Of a stretch of DNA of 64,000 bases, positions 23,594 to 32,077 are shown piece by piece. The stretch is from assembly GCA_964640175.1 (NCBI GenBank), contig CAZXFW010000002.1, positions 248,001-312,000 of the forward strand, written 5' to 3'. Each line of letters begins with the position of its first letter. The stretch's first letter is position 1. Both the position numbers and the translations under genes were made by a program. The notes under the pieces are model-generated. The model saw only the letters and a program-made list of their open reading frames with translations, ran no database searches and was not told the DNA's origin. This stretch comes from JACKDX01 sp964640175 (GTDB lineage: Bacteria > Myxococcota_A > Polyangia > Polyangiales > GCA-016699535).

Positions 23594-25909
23594 ATGAAGC
23601 CGCTGTGTTTTAGAATCCAATGCCTCAGTGTACTGCTCGTTGGAGTGCTGCTTTCCACCAGCACCGCATGTAGCCCCAATGGGGACGCCTCCTATGGCAC
23701 CGACAGCGATCGCAACCTCGCTGCCTCCCAACGTGTCCAAGAGATTCAAACCGAGGAAACCCTCAACTGGCTCTTGGAACATGTGTTTGGGCCCCGCTGC
23801 CTTGATCGCAACGTGCTAACCCAAAAGACTCTCTCTGACCTAGAGAATAGAGTGTGCGATGCCGTGCAACGCGGCACTGAGGATGTGGCTCAGTTCAAGG
23901 CTGAGTATGCCGCCGCGTTCAAAGCGAATCTTAACGCTGCCAAGCAAGAATATCCTATTATGACCAAAGCCATCAGCGGAGTGTTGCACGGCTTAGGTGG
24001 CGTGGTGGCCCTGATCAAGGCCCAGCAAGCACGCCTCGGGATAGCAGGGCTAGGTGTTGGTTCTGTGCTCGCTATTGAAGGAGGAGGCACCATTGGAGGA
24101 TTAGGGCTTGGCGCTCTATTGGCAGCGGCAGCGGTCCCTACAGCCATTGTGCTCGCCGCGTTGGTGTCGATTGTTTACCTAGCAGACCGCGCAGTCGCAG
24201 CCTATCCGATTGCCGTCGAACTCGTTGAGCTACTCGTGGACTTCTATCGCGATCGCGATGGCATCACCTCCTCAGAGCTGCTTCAGGTGGCTAACCTTCA
24301 GGCACGCATCATCGAGAAGTTCAAGGTAGCATTAGGGGCGGCTGGCCTTGGGGTAATTCCTTTCGCAGCCGGCATTGTGACGCTGACCCAGCGTGCTGTC
24401 ACCGCGTACAACACAACCCCTCTTGTGCTGAGTCACACGCTGCCTGCGACGGTAATCGAAGCCCGAACGCGCATGCACAGCTACTTGGCCGCACAGAACA
24501 TCGTGAAGTATTCTCCTGTCATTGCTGGACACACCGCAGTGTTCCAACAACTCTTGGCTTCGTCGTCCAGTGCGACGGACGCAGCACCTGTGTTCCGAGC
24601 CAATGTCGAAAATGTCATTGCCCAACTCGCCACCTACGGCGTCACAGTGTCGCGATCGCTTCAGTCCGCGACGATTCATCTCGTGAATGGTTTAGGTGCG
24701 CAAGCAGGTTACGAGGGTGTGTACGAAATTACTCTGCCTACCACTTGCGAAGTCTCGGGGTGTGCCGCTTCACCAGTAACCCTTTGGATCCCAGCCACCA
24801 ACGCCCTCTTGGCGGCCCAAGCTCCGGTGGTGGTGGCCAACGTGCTGCTGGCCAATACCGATGGACAACCACAAGAGGTGACTGTAACCAGCGCTGATGA
24901 CACAGCGAGCAATGACCCCACTACTGAGGTAAATACAACAGGTAATGCTGACATTGCTGCTGGGCTAGAAGACATCGCCGAGGCAATACGGCAAGCTGGC
25001 GAGAGGCAAGCCGCGGCCACAGAAAGTGCTGGCAATACAGTGGCCGATGCTATTTACGAACAAGCCCGCCAACTAGGTAGAATTGCGGACGAACTTCACA
25101 CAAGCAACCAACCTCCGCCGAAGGATTTATGCAATAAGGTCGGAACAATACTAGCAACAGCAGCACCCTTTGTAGTAGGCGCTATTGCGTACGGTCGACT
25201 CAATGCAGAAGACTGCTCAACGTGTAGGGAACGCCTTGATGGGGCAGTTGTAGCCACTGGTGCGGTGGCTGTCACGGCACTGGTTTTGAGGCGCCGGCTG
25301 TTTAACTTATTGCAGTCCGGTGGAGCGAAAACCATTGGGCGACTTGCGAATAGGATTGTAAACAAAACTTGGACGTGCGGGGCGAATCCGTTTGAGGGAT
25401 ATGATTTGGCCGTATCGGGAATCACTGCAGGCGCGTCAACTTTGGCAACAAGTTATCTATGGAGTTGGTTCTCAGCGCAAGGGAGCGGAGCAGATTGGAC
25501 CAGGAATCTTTGTGAAGGGCCGCTTGAGTGCGTGAATCCTGAGGAAGAATCTGATGAAACCGATGGCGCACAAGAAGGCGCTGAAGACGGTCCCCTGGTG
25601 GAGTACACGACATGCTCGGATGAAACCCGTTGTGAAGATAAGTGCATGGGTGCGTGTACTGGGGCTTTGAGCACGAGCTATGGTGATACTGCGGCGGCGA
25701 TATGCGGTGTGGCCTGTGGTGAGTTCAAGGATGTCCAAGCAGGCACCAAAAATGCAAACTCCTTGTGTGCCGCTCAAGACACAACCGCGCAAGTCTGTGG
25801 AGGCGCGCTTAGCACCGAAGATGCTTGGATTAGCGTACTTAGCGCACGCGGCTGGGTAAGTTGTTCTGGAGGTGCTAGTATCGCACCATCGGTGAATGAT
25901 TGTCCTTAG
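23594..25909 (+). CDS. Large lipoprotein with several Gly/Ala-rich hydrophobic segments, unknown family
   Basis: A 771-residue protein not recognised. Signal peptide with lipobox STSTAC (Cys26). Residues about 115-200 contain Gly-rich hydrophobic stretches (GLGLGALLAAAAVPTAIVL then AALVSIVYLADRAV) like membrane-inserting helices; a further one follows near 250-275 (ALGAAGLGVIPFAAGIV). The middle, about 440-510, is an Ala/Glu/Gln helix (AGLEDIAEAIRQAGERQAAA) with coiled-coil character. Two more hydrophobic segments come at about 515-570 and 610-635, then an acidic linker (EEESDETDGAQEGAEDGP) and a Cys-rich end (CEDKCMGACTGAL). A lipoprotein with this many hydrophobic segments is odd. AAAGGA precedes the ATG. 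The next gene starts 23 nt downstream and is also a lipoprotein, so they probably work together. Confidence 0.7.
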   Translation: MKPLCFRIQCLSVLLVGVLLSTSTACSPNGDASYGTDSDRNLAASQRVQEIQTEETLNWLLEHVFGPRCLDRNVLTQKTLSDLENRVCDAVQRGTEDVAQFKAEYAAAFKANLNAAKQEYPIMTKAISGVLHGLGGVVALIKAQQARLGIAGLGVGSVLAIEGGGTIGGLGLGALLAAAAVPTAIVLAALVSIVYLADRAVAAYPIAVELVELLVDFYRDRDGITSSELLQVANLQARIIEKFKVALGAAGLGVIPFAAGIVTLTQRAVTAYNTTPLVLSHTLPATVIEARTRMHSYLAAQNIVKYSPVIAGHTAVFQQLLASSSSATDAAPVFRANVENVIAQLATYGVTVSRSLQSATIHLVNGLGAQAGYEGVYEITLPTTCEVSGCAASPVTLWIPATNALLAAQAPVVVANVLLANTDGQPQEVTVTSADDTASNDPTTEVNTTGNADIAAGLEDIAEAIRQAGERQAAATESAGNTVADAIYEQARQLGRIADELHTSNQPPPKDLCNKVGTILATAAPFVVGAIAYGRLNAEDCSTCRERLDGAVVATGAVAVTALVLRRRLFNLLQSGGAKTIGRLANRIVNKTWTCGANPFEGYDLAVSGITAGASTLATSYLWSWFSAQGSGADWTRNLCEGPLECVNPEEESDETDGAQEGAEDGPLVEYTTCSDETRCEDKCMGACTGALSTSYGDTAAAICGVACGEFKDVQAGTKNANSLCAAQDTTAQVCGGALSTEDAWISVLSARGWVSCSGGASIAPSVNDCP

Positions 25910-25932
25910 GGTCTAAAACGGGAGGAGGCAAC

Positions 25933-27663
25933 GTGTACATCCGAGTGGCAAGTCTAGTGGCTGTAGTCATGGGTGCGGTTGCATGCTCTGCGGTTCCCGC
26001 CAACGGCGGACACTACCAGACGTATGTGGCTTCGCTGTGTGCGTTTGAGCAGGATTTGTGGACTGCCGCTTCCGAGGCTTACAACATCGAGTTTAATTAC
26101 GACGTGAAAATCAAGGACACAGCCATCCCTCTGCCGGGATGGACGTTCAAAACCAAAGCGGTGGTTACAGGAGAACCTCCTCCTGGTGGAAGCGCCATCC
26201 GAGTGAGTGATAAACCGGACTTGATCAATCTCGCGTTACTCTCCAACGGCATCAAGCCGCTTGTCGCAAGCGGCGCGCCCCAAGCCGTCAATACGGTGCC
26301 CACGTGTGACGGCAACGTGTGCAACACCGGCCCCTGCGTGACAGTGACTTCGAATAATCCAGCACAGGTGGAATGGGTTAACCTCGAGCCCACAGACGGC
26401 GTCTACACAACCGTCTACAATGTTGCTTATGATTTTACGCCTTATGTGATGGGATGGTCAGGCGGAGGGGGATACGACCGTTGCCCAGACGCGGATTACT
26501 CCGCCATCCACACCTTGATTGAGCCAACCCTGAAATTGGGAAAGACCTTGGAAGACTCTGCCTTCGTGGTCGAGCTTGAGGCGCGGCTGCCCCTGCAAAA
26601 AGCAGGAGAATCCACCTGTGAAGATACCTTAGTAACCTTTACCTATCAGAGTGGTGGCCTGGCCAATACGAAGTTCTTGAACTTGGTACTGGCCAAACGC
26701 GAAGAAACACGTTTGGCCAATGAAGTGCGTTTAGCCGAAGGCGTGCAAGCAAGCCTGCAACAAGTTCAGGTACAGATCAGTGGAATCTCGACCAGCAATC
26801 CTGAAAGCTATCGGATTCGTAACCGCCCATCGGATGAAACACTCAGCGGAAATGCCTTGAGCACCGCCGCTGGAGCTCTGGAAGCGGTGGCACCGCTCGC
26901 TGAGCAGTTTGGGATTGATCTGGATCCAGATACGGTAAACACCCTTTTAGATAAGCTACACTTGACCAACATTGCGCCTGGCCAAGAACTGGAAGGACTA
27001 GCCCAAGGCGTATTGCTCGGCAATGCCAATCTTGACGAGCTCGCCACTAATTTGAACTCCGGCGATCTCCAGGATCTGGGAAGCGCACTGGAAAACGCGT
27101 ATCAGCAACTACTCTCCTCGGGACTTTTATCTGGAGAACAACTTGCCGGCGTGCGCGGACGGATAGAAAGCCTGCGTGAAGAACTTAATATTGGAGGAAG
27201 TGGCGAGCAGCCAGAAGAGGTTTCGACCTTCGATCCTCAGGCAGACAATCCGCACAATCTTCCTGTAAGCCATGATGGCGACAGCAAAGACTGCGCTATC
27301 AAGTGCCAGGTTGATCCCAGCACGATGGCTCCCTACTCCGACTGCGGTTCTTATTATAAGCACCGCTTTGTGCCAGGCGCTGGCGAAGGCATGCCGGCAG
27401 GTACACACTACCGGGCTGCGTGGTACCCCGGCATTGGAACGGTGGCGCAGGTTTGCACGGGGATCACCATTGCACGTGCCAACTCAGAGCCTCTTACTAC
27501 CTGGCAGTGGCAGACATACAAAGTCATTCAAAGTAATCCGAATGGTTATCAATGTGGCGACTGGGCTCCGAGCCTGGGTGACATTAGCAAGTGCCCCTAT
27601 AGCGAAGCCAATGGGTTAACCTGCGGCGTCTACTCCAAAGAGTACTGCGAACCAACCCAGTAA
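25933..27663 (+). CDS. Secreted lipoprotein, unknown family, partner of the upstream gene
   Basis: A 576-residue protein starting with GTG at 25933, preceded at 4 nt by the very strong GGGAGGAGG. The signal peptide ends at GAVACS. Residues about 30-260 are beta-rich with several Cys (TCDGNVCNTGPCVTV; a WSGGGGYDRCPDADY stretch). A helical region follows (about 270-430) containing LANEVRLAEGVQASLQQVQV and short leucine-rich repeats of the LDELATNLNSGDLQDL kind. After a Gly/Glu/Asp linker, the last 110 residues form a Cys/Trp/Tyr-rich domain (CAIKCQVDPSTMAPYSDCG). No family recognised. Tight spacing to the large lipoprotein at 23594 suggests one operon and one function at the cell surface. Confidence 0.7.
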   Translation: MYIRVASLVAVVMGAVACSAVPANGGHYQTYVASLCAFEQDLWTAASEAYNIEFNYDVKIKDTAIPLPGWTFKTKAVVTGEPPPGGSAIRVSDKPDLINLALLSNGIKPLVASGAPQAVNTVPTCDGNVCNTGPCVTVTSNNPAQVEWVNLEPTDGVYTTVYNVAYDFTPYVMGWSGGGGYDRCPDADYSAIHTLIEPTLKLGKTLEDSAFVVELEARLPLQKAGESTCEDTLVTFTYQSGGLANTKFLNLVLAKREETRLANEVRLAEGVQASLQQVQVQISGISTSNPESYRIRNRPSDETLSGNALSTAAGALEAVAPLAEQFGIDLDPDTVNTLLDKLHLTNIAPGQELEGLAQGVLLGNANLDELATNLNSGDLQDLGSALENAYQQLLSSGLLSGEQLAGVRGRIESLREELNIGGSGEQPEEVSTFDPQADNPHNLPVSHDGDSKDCAIKCQVDPSTMAPYSDCGSYYKHRFVPGAGEGMPAGTHYRAAWYPGIGTVAQVCTGITIARANSEPLTTWQWQTYKVIQSNPNGYQCGDWAPSLGDISKCPYSEANGLTCGVYSKEYCEPTQ

Positions 27664-27725
27664 AGCGACTGAGAGGAGAGCCCCAGAGAGCTTGACACAT
27701 GCACGTTCGCGTGGTTGACTAAGTC

Positions 27726-27983
27726 ATGGCTAAGTCCGATCCAGGCCCTGGAATCCAAGTAAATATTCACGAAGCGAAAACTAATTTTTCCAAAATAATT
27801 CAGAGAGTTATCGCTGGAGAAACCGTAAGCATCGCTAAATCAGGTCGGCCGGTGGCTCATATTGTTCCGGTGAACCCTGCAGCGCCCCGACGGGTGCCAG
27901 GAGAAGATGTGGGACAAGGATGGGTTTCGGAGGATTTTGATGCGCCACTTCCCGACGAAGTATTGCGGGATTTTGAAGCATGA
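27726..27983 (+). CDS. Phd/YefM-family antitoxin
   Basis: An 85-residue antitoxin. The Phd/YefM DNA-binding fold is seen in VNIHEAKTNFSKIIQRV, then GETVSIAKSGRPVAHIVPV; the acidic C-terminal tail (about 57-85) would wrap the toxin. The stop overlaps the toxin ATG by 4 nt (ATGA). Such antitoxins repress their own promoter; a TTGACA-like hexamer lies at 27692, but no clear -10 is seen. Confidence 0.88.
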   Translation: MAKSDPGPGIQVNIHEAKTNFSKIIQRVIAGETVSIAKSGRPVAHIVPVNPAAPRRVPGEDVGQGWVSEDFDAPLPDEVLRDFEA

Positions 27984-28375
27984 GGCTACTGATTGACACG
28001 CACTGTTGGCTCTGGTGGTTCTTGGCTCCAGAAAAACTGAACAACGTTGCCAAAGAAGCAATGGCTGTAAGTACCTCCGTCTTGTTTTTTTCTGCGGTAA
28101 GCTCATGGGAAATCGCTATCAAACACCGCTTAGGCAAGCTCAAGCTGCCTGAGCCACCTGTGACATACATTCCCAAGAAACTCGAAAAGCACGGAATGAC
28201 ACCCTTACCGATGCATCACAGGCACGCCCTCGGGACAACGGAATTGCCTCTACACCACCGTGATCCGTTTGACCGACTTCTCATCAGTCAAGCGCGCACA
28301 GACAATCTCCAACTTGTAACTGCTGATCCACAATTACGTCAGTACGATGTCGACATTCTTTGGGCTGCCCACTAA
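27980..28375 (+). CDS. PIN-domain toxin (VapC-like ribonuclease)
   Basis: A 131-residue PIN-domain RNase. The four acidic residues that hold the metal are in place: Asp6 (LLIDTHCW), Glu44 (SSWEIAIKH), Asp95/Asp98 (HRDPFDRLL) and Asp116 (TADPQL). It belongs to the subgroup usually paired with Phd-type antitoxins, as here. Toxicity by cutting tRNA or mRNA is family knowledge. It is convergent with the carboxypeptidase gene 6 nt away. Confidence 0.9.
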   Translation: MRLLIDTHCWLWWFLAPEKLNNVAKEAMAVSTSVLFFSAVSSWEIAIKHRLGKLKLPEPPVTYIPKKLEKHGMTPLPMHHRHALGTTELPLHHRDPFDRLLISQARTDNLQLVTADPQLRQYDVDILWAAH

Positions 28376-28381
28376 CTAAGG

Positions 28382-29284
28382 CTATGCCTGCATCGGCTGT
28401 ATGACGGAGCCGGTGGCGGTGTCTATTGTGACCGTGGCACCCAAGCGAAGAGGCGTATTGTTTGGGACATGGCCTGCGGGTACGCCTGCTAATACGGGTA
28501 TCGGCAAACTCCCCAAGTGTTCTTTTAGCACTTCTTCGGCAGTCGTGGTGTGAAGACCGGGGTCGGCATCGGTAAACCCTCCGACAAGAATCCCAGCAAC
28601 CCGATCAAACGCCCCATTAAGCCGTAACGTGCTGAGCATGCGATCGATGCGGTAGGGCGCTTCACCAACGTCTTCAAGAAACAACACGGCTCCCTTGAGA
28701 GGAAGGGCATACGGTGTGCCAAGCAGTGCATGCACAGTCGCCAAATTGCCGCCAAGCAAGGGCCCTGTGGCCTTGCCCTTTGCCCACACATCCAACCCAT
28801 GAAGCTGAAGCGGATCGCCCGATTCTACAACCGCAATCCAGCGCTGCCAGTTTATCTCGTCGATGGTGGCAAACGCCGCCACCATCGGTGCATGCACAGA
28901 TTGTAGCCCTGCATGCGCCCACAGGGCATGAAGTGCTGAAACATCACTAAAACCAATCAGCAGTTTGTTGGCAGCCCTCACACGTTCAACACCGACCATG
29001 TCAAGGAGCCGCATGGATCCGTAGCCGCCTCGCGCCGCTAAAATGGCATCGACTGCAGGATCGGCAAGCGCTCCCATTAACTCTTGGCTGCGGCGTTGAT
29101 CGTCGCCTGCAAGGTAACCACGACGTGAGAACAATTCTGGACTGTAAACGACGTGATACCTCGAACGCAGCCGCTTCAGCCCCACATGAAACAACGCGGC
29201 TTCTTGAATCGGGCCTGCTGGCGCAACGACCGCCAGCCTTCCGCCCTCTGATAACACTCGAGGTACCTTAAACACCGGGATCAC
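28382..29284 (-). CDS. LD-carboxypeptidase (peptidase S66)
   Basis: A 300-residue serine peptidase of the S66 family that trims the terminal D-Ala from murein tetrapeptides during recycling (LdcA); MccF-like immunity proteins share the fold. The nucleophile Ser lies in LLIGFSDVSALHAL, the Glu of the triad in FLEDVGEAPYRID and the His in PAGHVPNN. GGYGSMRLLD before the Ser is the family motif. The GTG at 29284 gives the normal length; the longer frame to 29383 would overlap the upstream gene and has no similarity. It follows the DUF2254-like gene by 11 nt. Confidence 0.87.
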   Translation of the reverse strand: MIPVFKVPRVLSEGGRLAVVAPAGPIQEAALFHVGLKRLRSRYHVVYSPELFSRRGYLAGDDQRRSQELMGALADPAVDAILAARGGYGSMRLLDMVGVERVRAANKLLIGFSDVSALHALWAHAGLQSVHAPMVAAFATIDEINWQRWIAVVESGDPLQLHGLDVWAKGKATGPLLGGNLATVHALLGTPYALPLKGAVLFLEDVGEAPYRIDRMLSTLRLNGAFDRVAGILVGGFTDADPGLHTTTAEEVLKEHLGSLPIPVLAGVPAGHVPNNTPLRLGATVTIDTATGSVIQPMQA

Positions 29285-29295
29285 TATACACCATT

Positions 29296-30924
29296 TTATG
29301 GTTTGGGTTGGTGGGGACGTGCAGCAGGGTCGATCATCCGCAGCGCAATGGTTTGACGCGGTGGACGCAGCTCTCCAAACCAAGCAAAAAACTCGCCAAG
29401 CTTGGCACGGCGCTCAGGCACAAGATAATCGAAGTTTACCCCGCGATCGGAAACCTCCCAAAACTCGGAGGTATCCGCACGAAGCAGCTCGTCACGAATC
29501 GAAGCAAGCCGCTCTCGGGGCTCCCCAGACATGTCTTCGTAGATTCGTCGTGCCCAGCGCTCTTCGTTCTGAAAAAGAAAATACGTGGCAAGTTTAACTT
29601 GGGCTTTACGCACGCCTCGCAAACTGACTTCTTGCACCTTGGTTTCACTTTCGCTGTCGACTTCAAGCAAGATACGCACCAGGCTTTCACGTGCTGGCGA
29701 GCCAAGCTCAAAGGCAAGCTCGCTGAGCGTGCATAGATCATACGCCACGGTTTCGAGCACAAAGGGCAACTGATGGCTAAACGATGTCTGGCCGTAATAC
29801 TTAAAATACCGTGCAATCTCGACGACACGCTCGTTATCCCCTGCACGAAGCATGGCTTCGGCCAGTAAACGGTATTGGTTGAGCACGTTATAGGCCGTGC
29901 GAACGTCGGGCTTGTTGATCGTGGCGCGCATGTACGTGTTAAAAAACCGCATGCACACATCCATGAGCTCGTCATGGCTATCACGTACGGCCTGCTCGCC
30001 AATCAAGCGCGTGTTGATGGCAACAAGGTAGTCGATGTCACGCATGACCACGAGGCCGTTGTTGAAAAGCGTCTGGTACTGCCTTAGCACCTTCATCTCA
30101 AGCCATACACGGCGGGCACTGATGTCGGCAACCATGTGTGGCGCAAGAGAAACAAAATCAGGATTATGCGCCAGCTCGCCTTCCACTTGAAACCATGTGT
30201 GCGACAGCTGGTGACGACTGGTTTGGTAGTCAACGACCAAATCTTTCAGAGCGTCGATGCTCGCCATGGAGATGCGTTTGTCTTTGTGCTGCATCGCGTT
30301 AAGAGCGACATCGGTCAGTTGCTCTATCCCTCGAACCGCTTCGTGCTGGCGCGAAGGGACATTTTGGCCAGGCTTACGATTGATGGCGCGCAGCGAATGA
30401 ACCCGGATGCGTTCCACGATGCGAAGAGGATCCAAAAATGCAAATACGAAGGCAAAATATGGCAATAGAATCAACAGGCATGTGGTCAAAAGCAACATCG
30501 TGACGGTGATGCCTGCGTAGGGAATGAAGTGCTGAAAATGCTCGGCGCTATCAAAGACCAAACTAAACCAAACAGCTTGCAAGGCCGTGATCACGAACAA
30601 GCCCATCACTGCAAAGTTAATGGGCTCACTGACAAACAGTTCGGTGATGCGATGGGTGTAGCGGTTGGCCGAAAGCTCCACCACGATGGCCACCACCGTA
30701 ATGGCAATGGCAAGCACGGACGCCACGACTTCGGCTGCATTGCTCAACGTGGCTGCCGCAGAATCCGGGTTAGGATGAAACAGCAGCATCAGCGCCCGCG
30801 CAGGATTCATGGCCGTAGAGGCATCCAGCCAAAGGGTAAAGACAAATAAGGCCAGGCCTACCCCTGCCAAAACGACTAAGGGCATCAACCAAATGCGCCA
30901 GGAATACTCGGTGCGAGCCGGCAT
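29296..30924 (-). CDS. DUF2254-like predicted membrane protein
   Basis: A 542-residue protein. Four hydrophobic helices fill the N-terminal third: about 12-32, 62-86 (VASVLAIAITVVAIVVELSA), 100-122 and 134-165. The rest is soluble, mostly helical, and probably cytoplasmic. The arrangement, with a TITVVAIVVELSANRYTHR-like end of helix two, resembles DUF2254 membrane proteins, whose function is unknown. The soluble part has no motif that I recognise. It is probably transcribed with the LD-carboxypeptidase that follows by 11 nt. Confidence 0.6.
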   Translation of the reverse strand: MPARTEYSWRIWLMPLVVLAGVGLALFVFTLWLDASTAMNPARALMLLFHPNPDSAAATLSNAAEVVASVLAIAITVVAIVVELSANRYTHRITELFVSEPINFAVMGLFVITALQAVWFSLVFDSAEHFQHFIPYAGITVTMLLLTTCLLILLPYFAFVFAFLDPLRIVERIRVHSLRAINRKPGQNVPSRQHEAVRGIEQLTDVALNAMQHKDKRISMASIDALKDLVVDYQTSRHQLSHTWFQVEGELAHNPDFVSLAPHMVADISARRVWLEMKVLRQYQTLFNNGLVVMRDIDYLVAINTRLIGEQAVRDSHDELMDVCMRFFNTYMRATINKPDVRTAYNVLNQYRLLAEAMLRAGDNERVVEIARYFKYYGQTSFSHQLPFVLETVAYDLCTLSELAFELGSPARESLVRILLEVDSESETKVQEVSLRGVRKAQVKLATYFLFQNEERWARRIYEDMSGEPRERLASIRDELLRADTSEFWEVSDRGVNFDYLVPERRAKLGEFFAWFGELRPPRQTIALRMIDPAARPHQPKP

Positions 30925-31066
30925 GTGTCGGCTAGCTAACGCACCTGGTACAAGGACGCAATGGCCTTGGGCGTGCTATCAGGCCTATCACGAAATCTTT
31001 AATCTAACTGATTGAAATTATTGAAGCTTGCCTGATGGTGGCAGGGAGGCTAGAGTCCCCCACTTC

Positions 31067-32023
31067 ATGACGTCCCCGGCTTTAACCAACGGTATCTCCA
31101 CAGAAAACCAAGAGCGCGGTTCTTTGTTACCGAGCCTTCAGGGCCTGCAATGGGCTGTGAACGTGGCAGTCGAGGGGCGAGAGAATGCAGGCCCTGTGCC
31201 TGAGCGTGCGGAGCGTGCAGAGTTTGAAGCACTGTCGCGCGAGTCTGTTCGGGAATACCTGGACCAGCTCCTATTGGGCCGGCACCCGGATCAAGGCTTG
31301 GACGCTCTGCTTGAGGTTGGTTTTTTAGAGGTGTGGCTGCCAGAAATCTCGGCCATGGTGGGGTTTGGCGATGGCGAATGGCGCCATAAAGATGTGTGGA
31401 AACACACCAAACAGGTGGTGTGGCAGTCAGTGAGGCGTTTGGAAGTGCGATGGGGCGCGCTTTTGCACGACATCGGTAAAATCACCACACGCTCGATTGA
31501 TGAAAAAGGCAATGTGCACTTCTTTGGACACAGCGAGGTGGGTGCAGCCATGTTTCGCAAACGGGTAGCGCGCCGATTTGGCTTTGAAGGCGCGTTATAC
31601 AAACGCATTCATTTTTTGATTCTCTACCACTTACGCGCAAGCCAATACGACGGAAGCTGGACGGATTCGGCGGTGCGTCGGTTCACCAAACACATGGGCC
31701 CCGGACTGGATGATTTGCTCGCATTGAGCCGCGCAGACATCACCACCAAGCGCCCCGAAAAGCGAAAACACGGGCTACGGCAAATTAGCGAGCTTGCCAA
31801 ACGCATCGAAACGCTTCAAATCGAGGATGCAAAGGTACCGTCTTTGCCGAAAGGGCTTGGCAGCGCCATCATGACGGCGTTTAATCTCAAGCCCTCCAAG
31901 CACATCGGAGACATCAAGCAATGGGTACAAGAAGCTGTGGACCGCGGCGAGCTTGAACCCAACCAAAGTTCCGAGGTCTATGTCGCTTGGCTTTTACGTA
32001 CCCACGCTGAACTTAAACAATAG
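31067..32023 (+). CDS. HD-domain protein resembling the C-terminal half of CCA-adding enzymes
   Basis: A 318-residue protein. Around residues 125-165 it has an HD motif in the form WGALLHDIGKITTRSIDEKG followed by VHFFGHSEVGA. This exact context, including GHSEVGA, is that of the HD domain in tRNA nucleotidyltransferases (Cca) of the bacterial class II type. The preceding RESVREYLDQLLLGRHPDQGLDALLEVG also matches their neck region. The nucleotidyltransferase head with its G-G-x-VRD and DxD motifs is absent. It may be a stand-alone phosphohydrolase acting on cyclic phosphates or nucleotides. ATG at 31067 is taken; a TTG at 31028 is possible. Confidence 0.72.
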   Translation: MTSPALTNGISTENQERGSLLPSLQGLQWAVNVAVEGRENAGPVPERAERAEFEALSRESVREYLDQLLLGRHPDQGLDALLEVGFLEVWLPEISAMVGFGDGEWRHKDVWKHTKQVVWQSVRRLEVRWGALLHDIGKITTRSIDEKGNVHFFGHSEVGAAMFRKRVARRFGFEGALYKRIHFLILYHLRASQYDGSWTDSAVRRFTKHMGPGLDDLLALSRADITTKRPEKRKHGLRQISELAKRIETLQIEDAKVPSLPKGLGSAIMTAFNLKPSKHIGDIKQWVQEAVDRGELEPNQSSEVYVAWLLRTHAELKQ

Positions 32024-32061
32024 CCCTGACATACACTGTATAGCGCATGTCAGGGCTATTG
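32018..32061. terminator. Shared hairpin between convergent HD gene and ftsZ
   Basis: A perfect 15-bp inverted repeat (CAATAGCCCTGACAT at 32018-32032 and its complement at 32047-32061) with a 14-nt loop sits between the two convergent genes. The TAG stop of the HD gene (32021-32023) is inside the left arm. There is no long T-run on either side, so it may be a bidirectional stem-type terminator or a stabilising 3' structure. Confidence 0.7.
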
Positions 32062-32077
32062 CCTTGACTCTCGCCGC

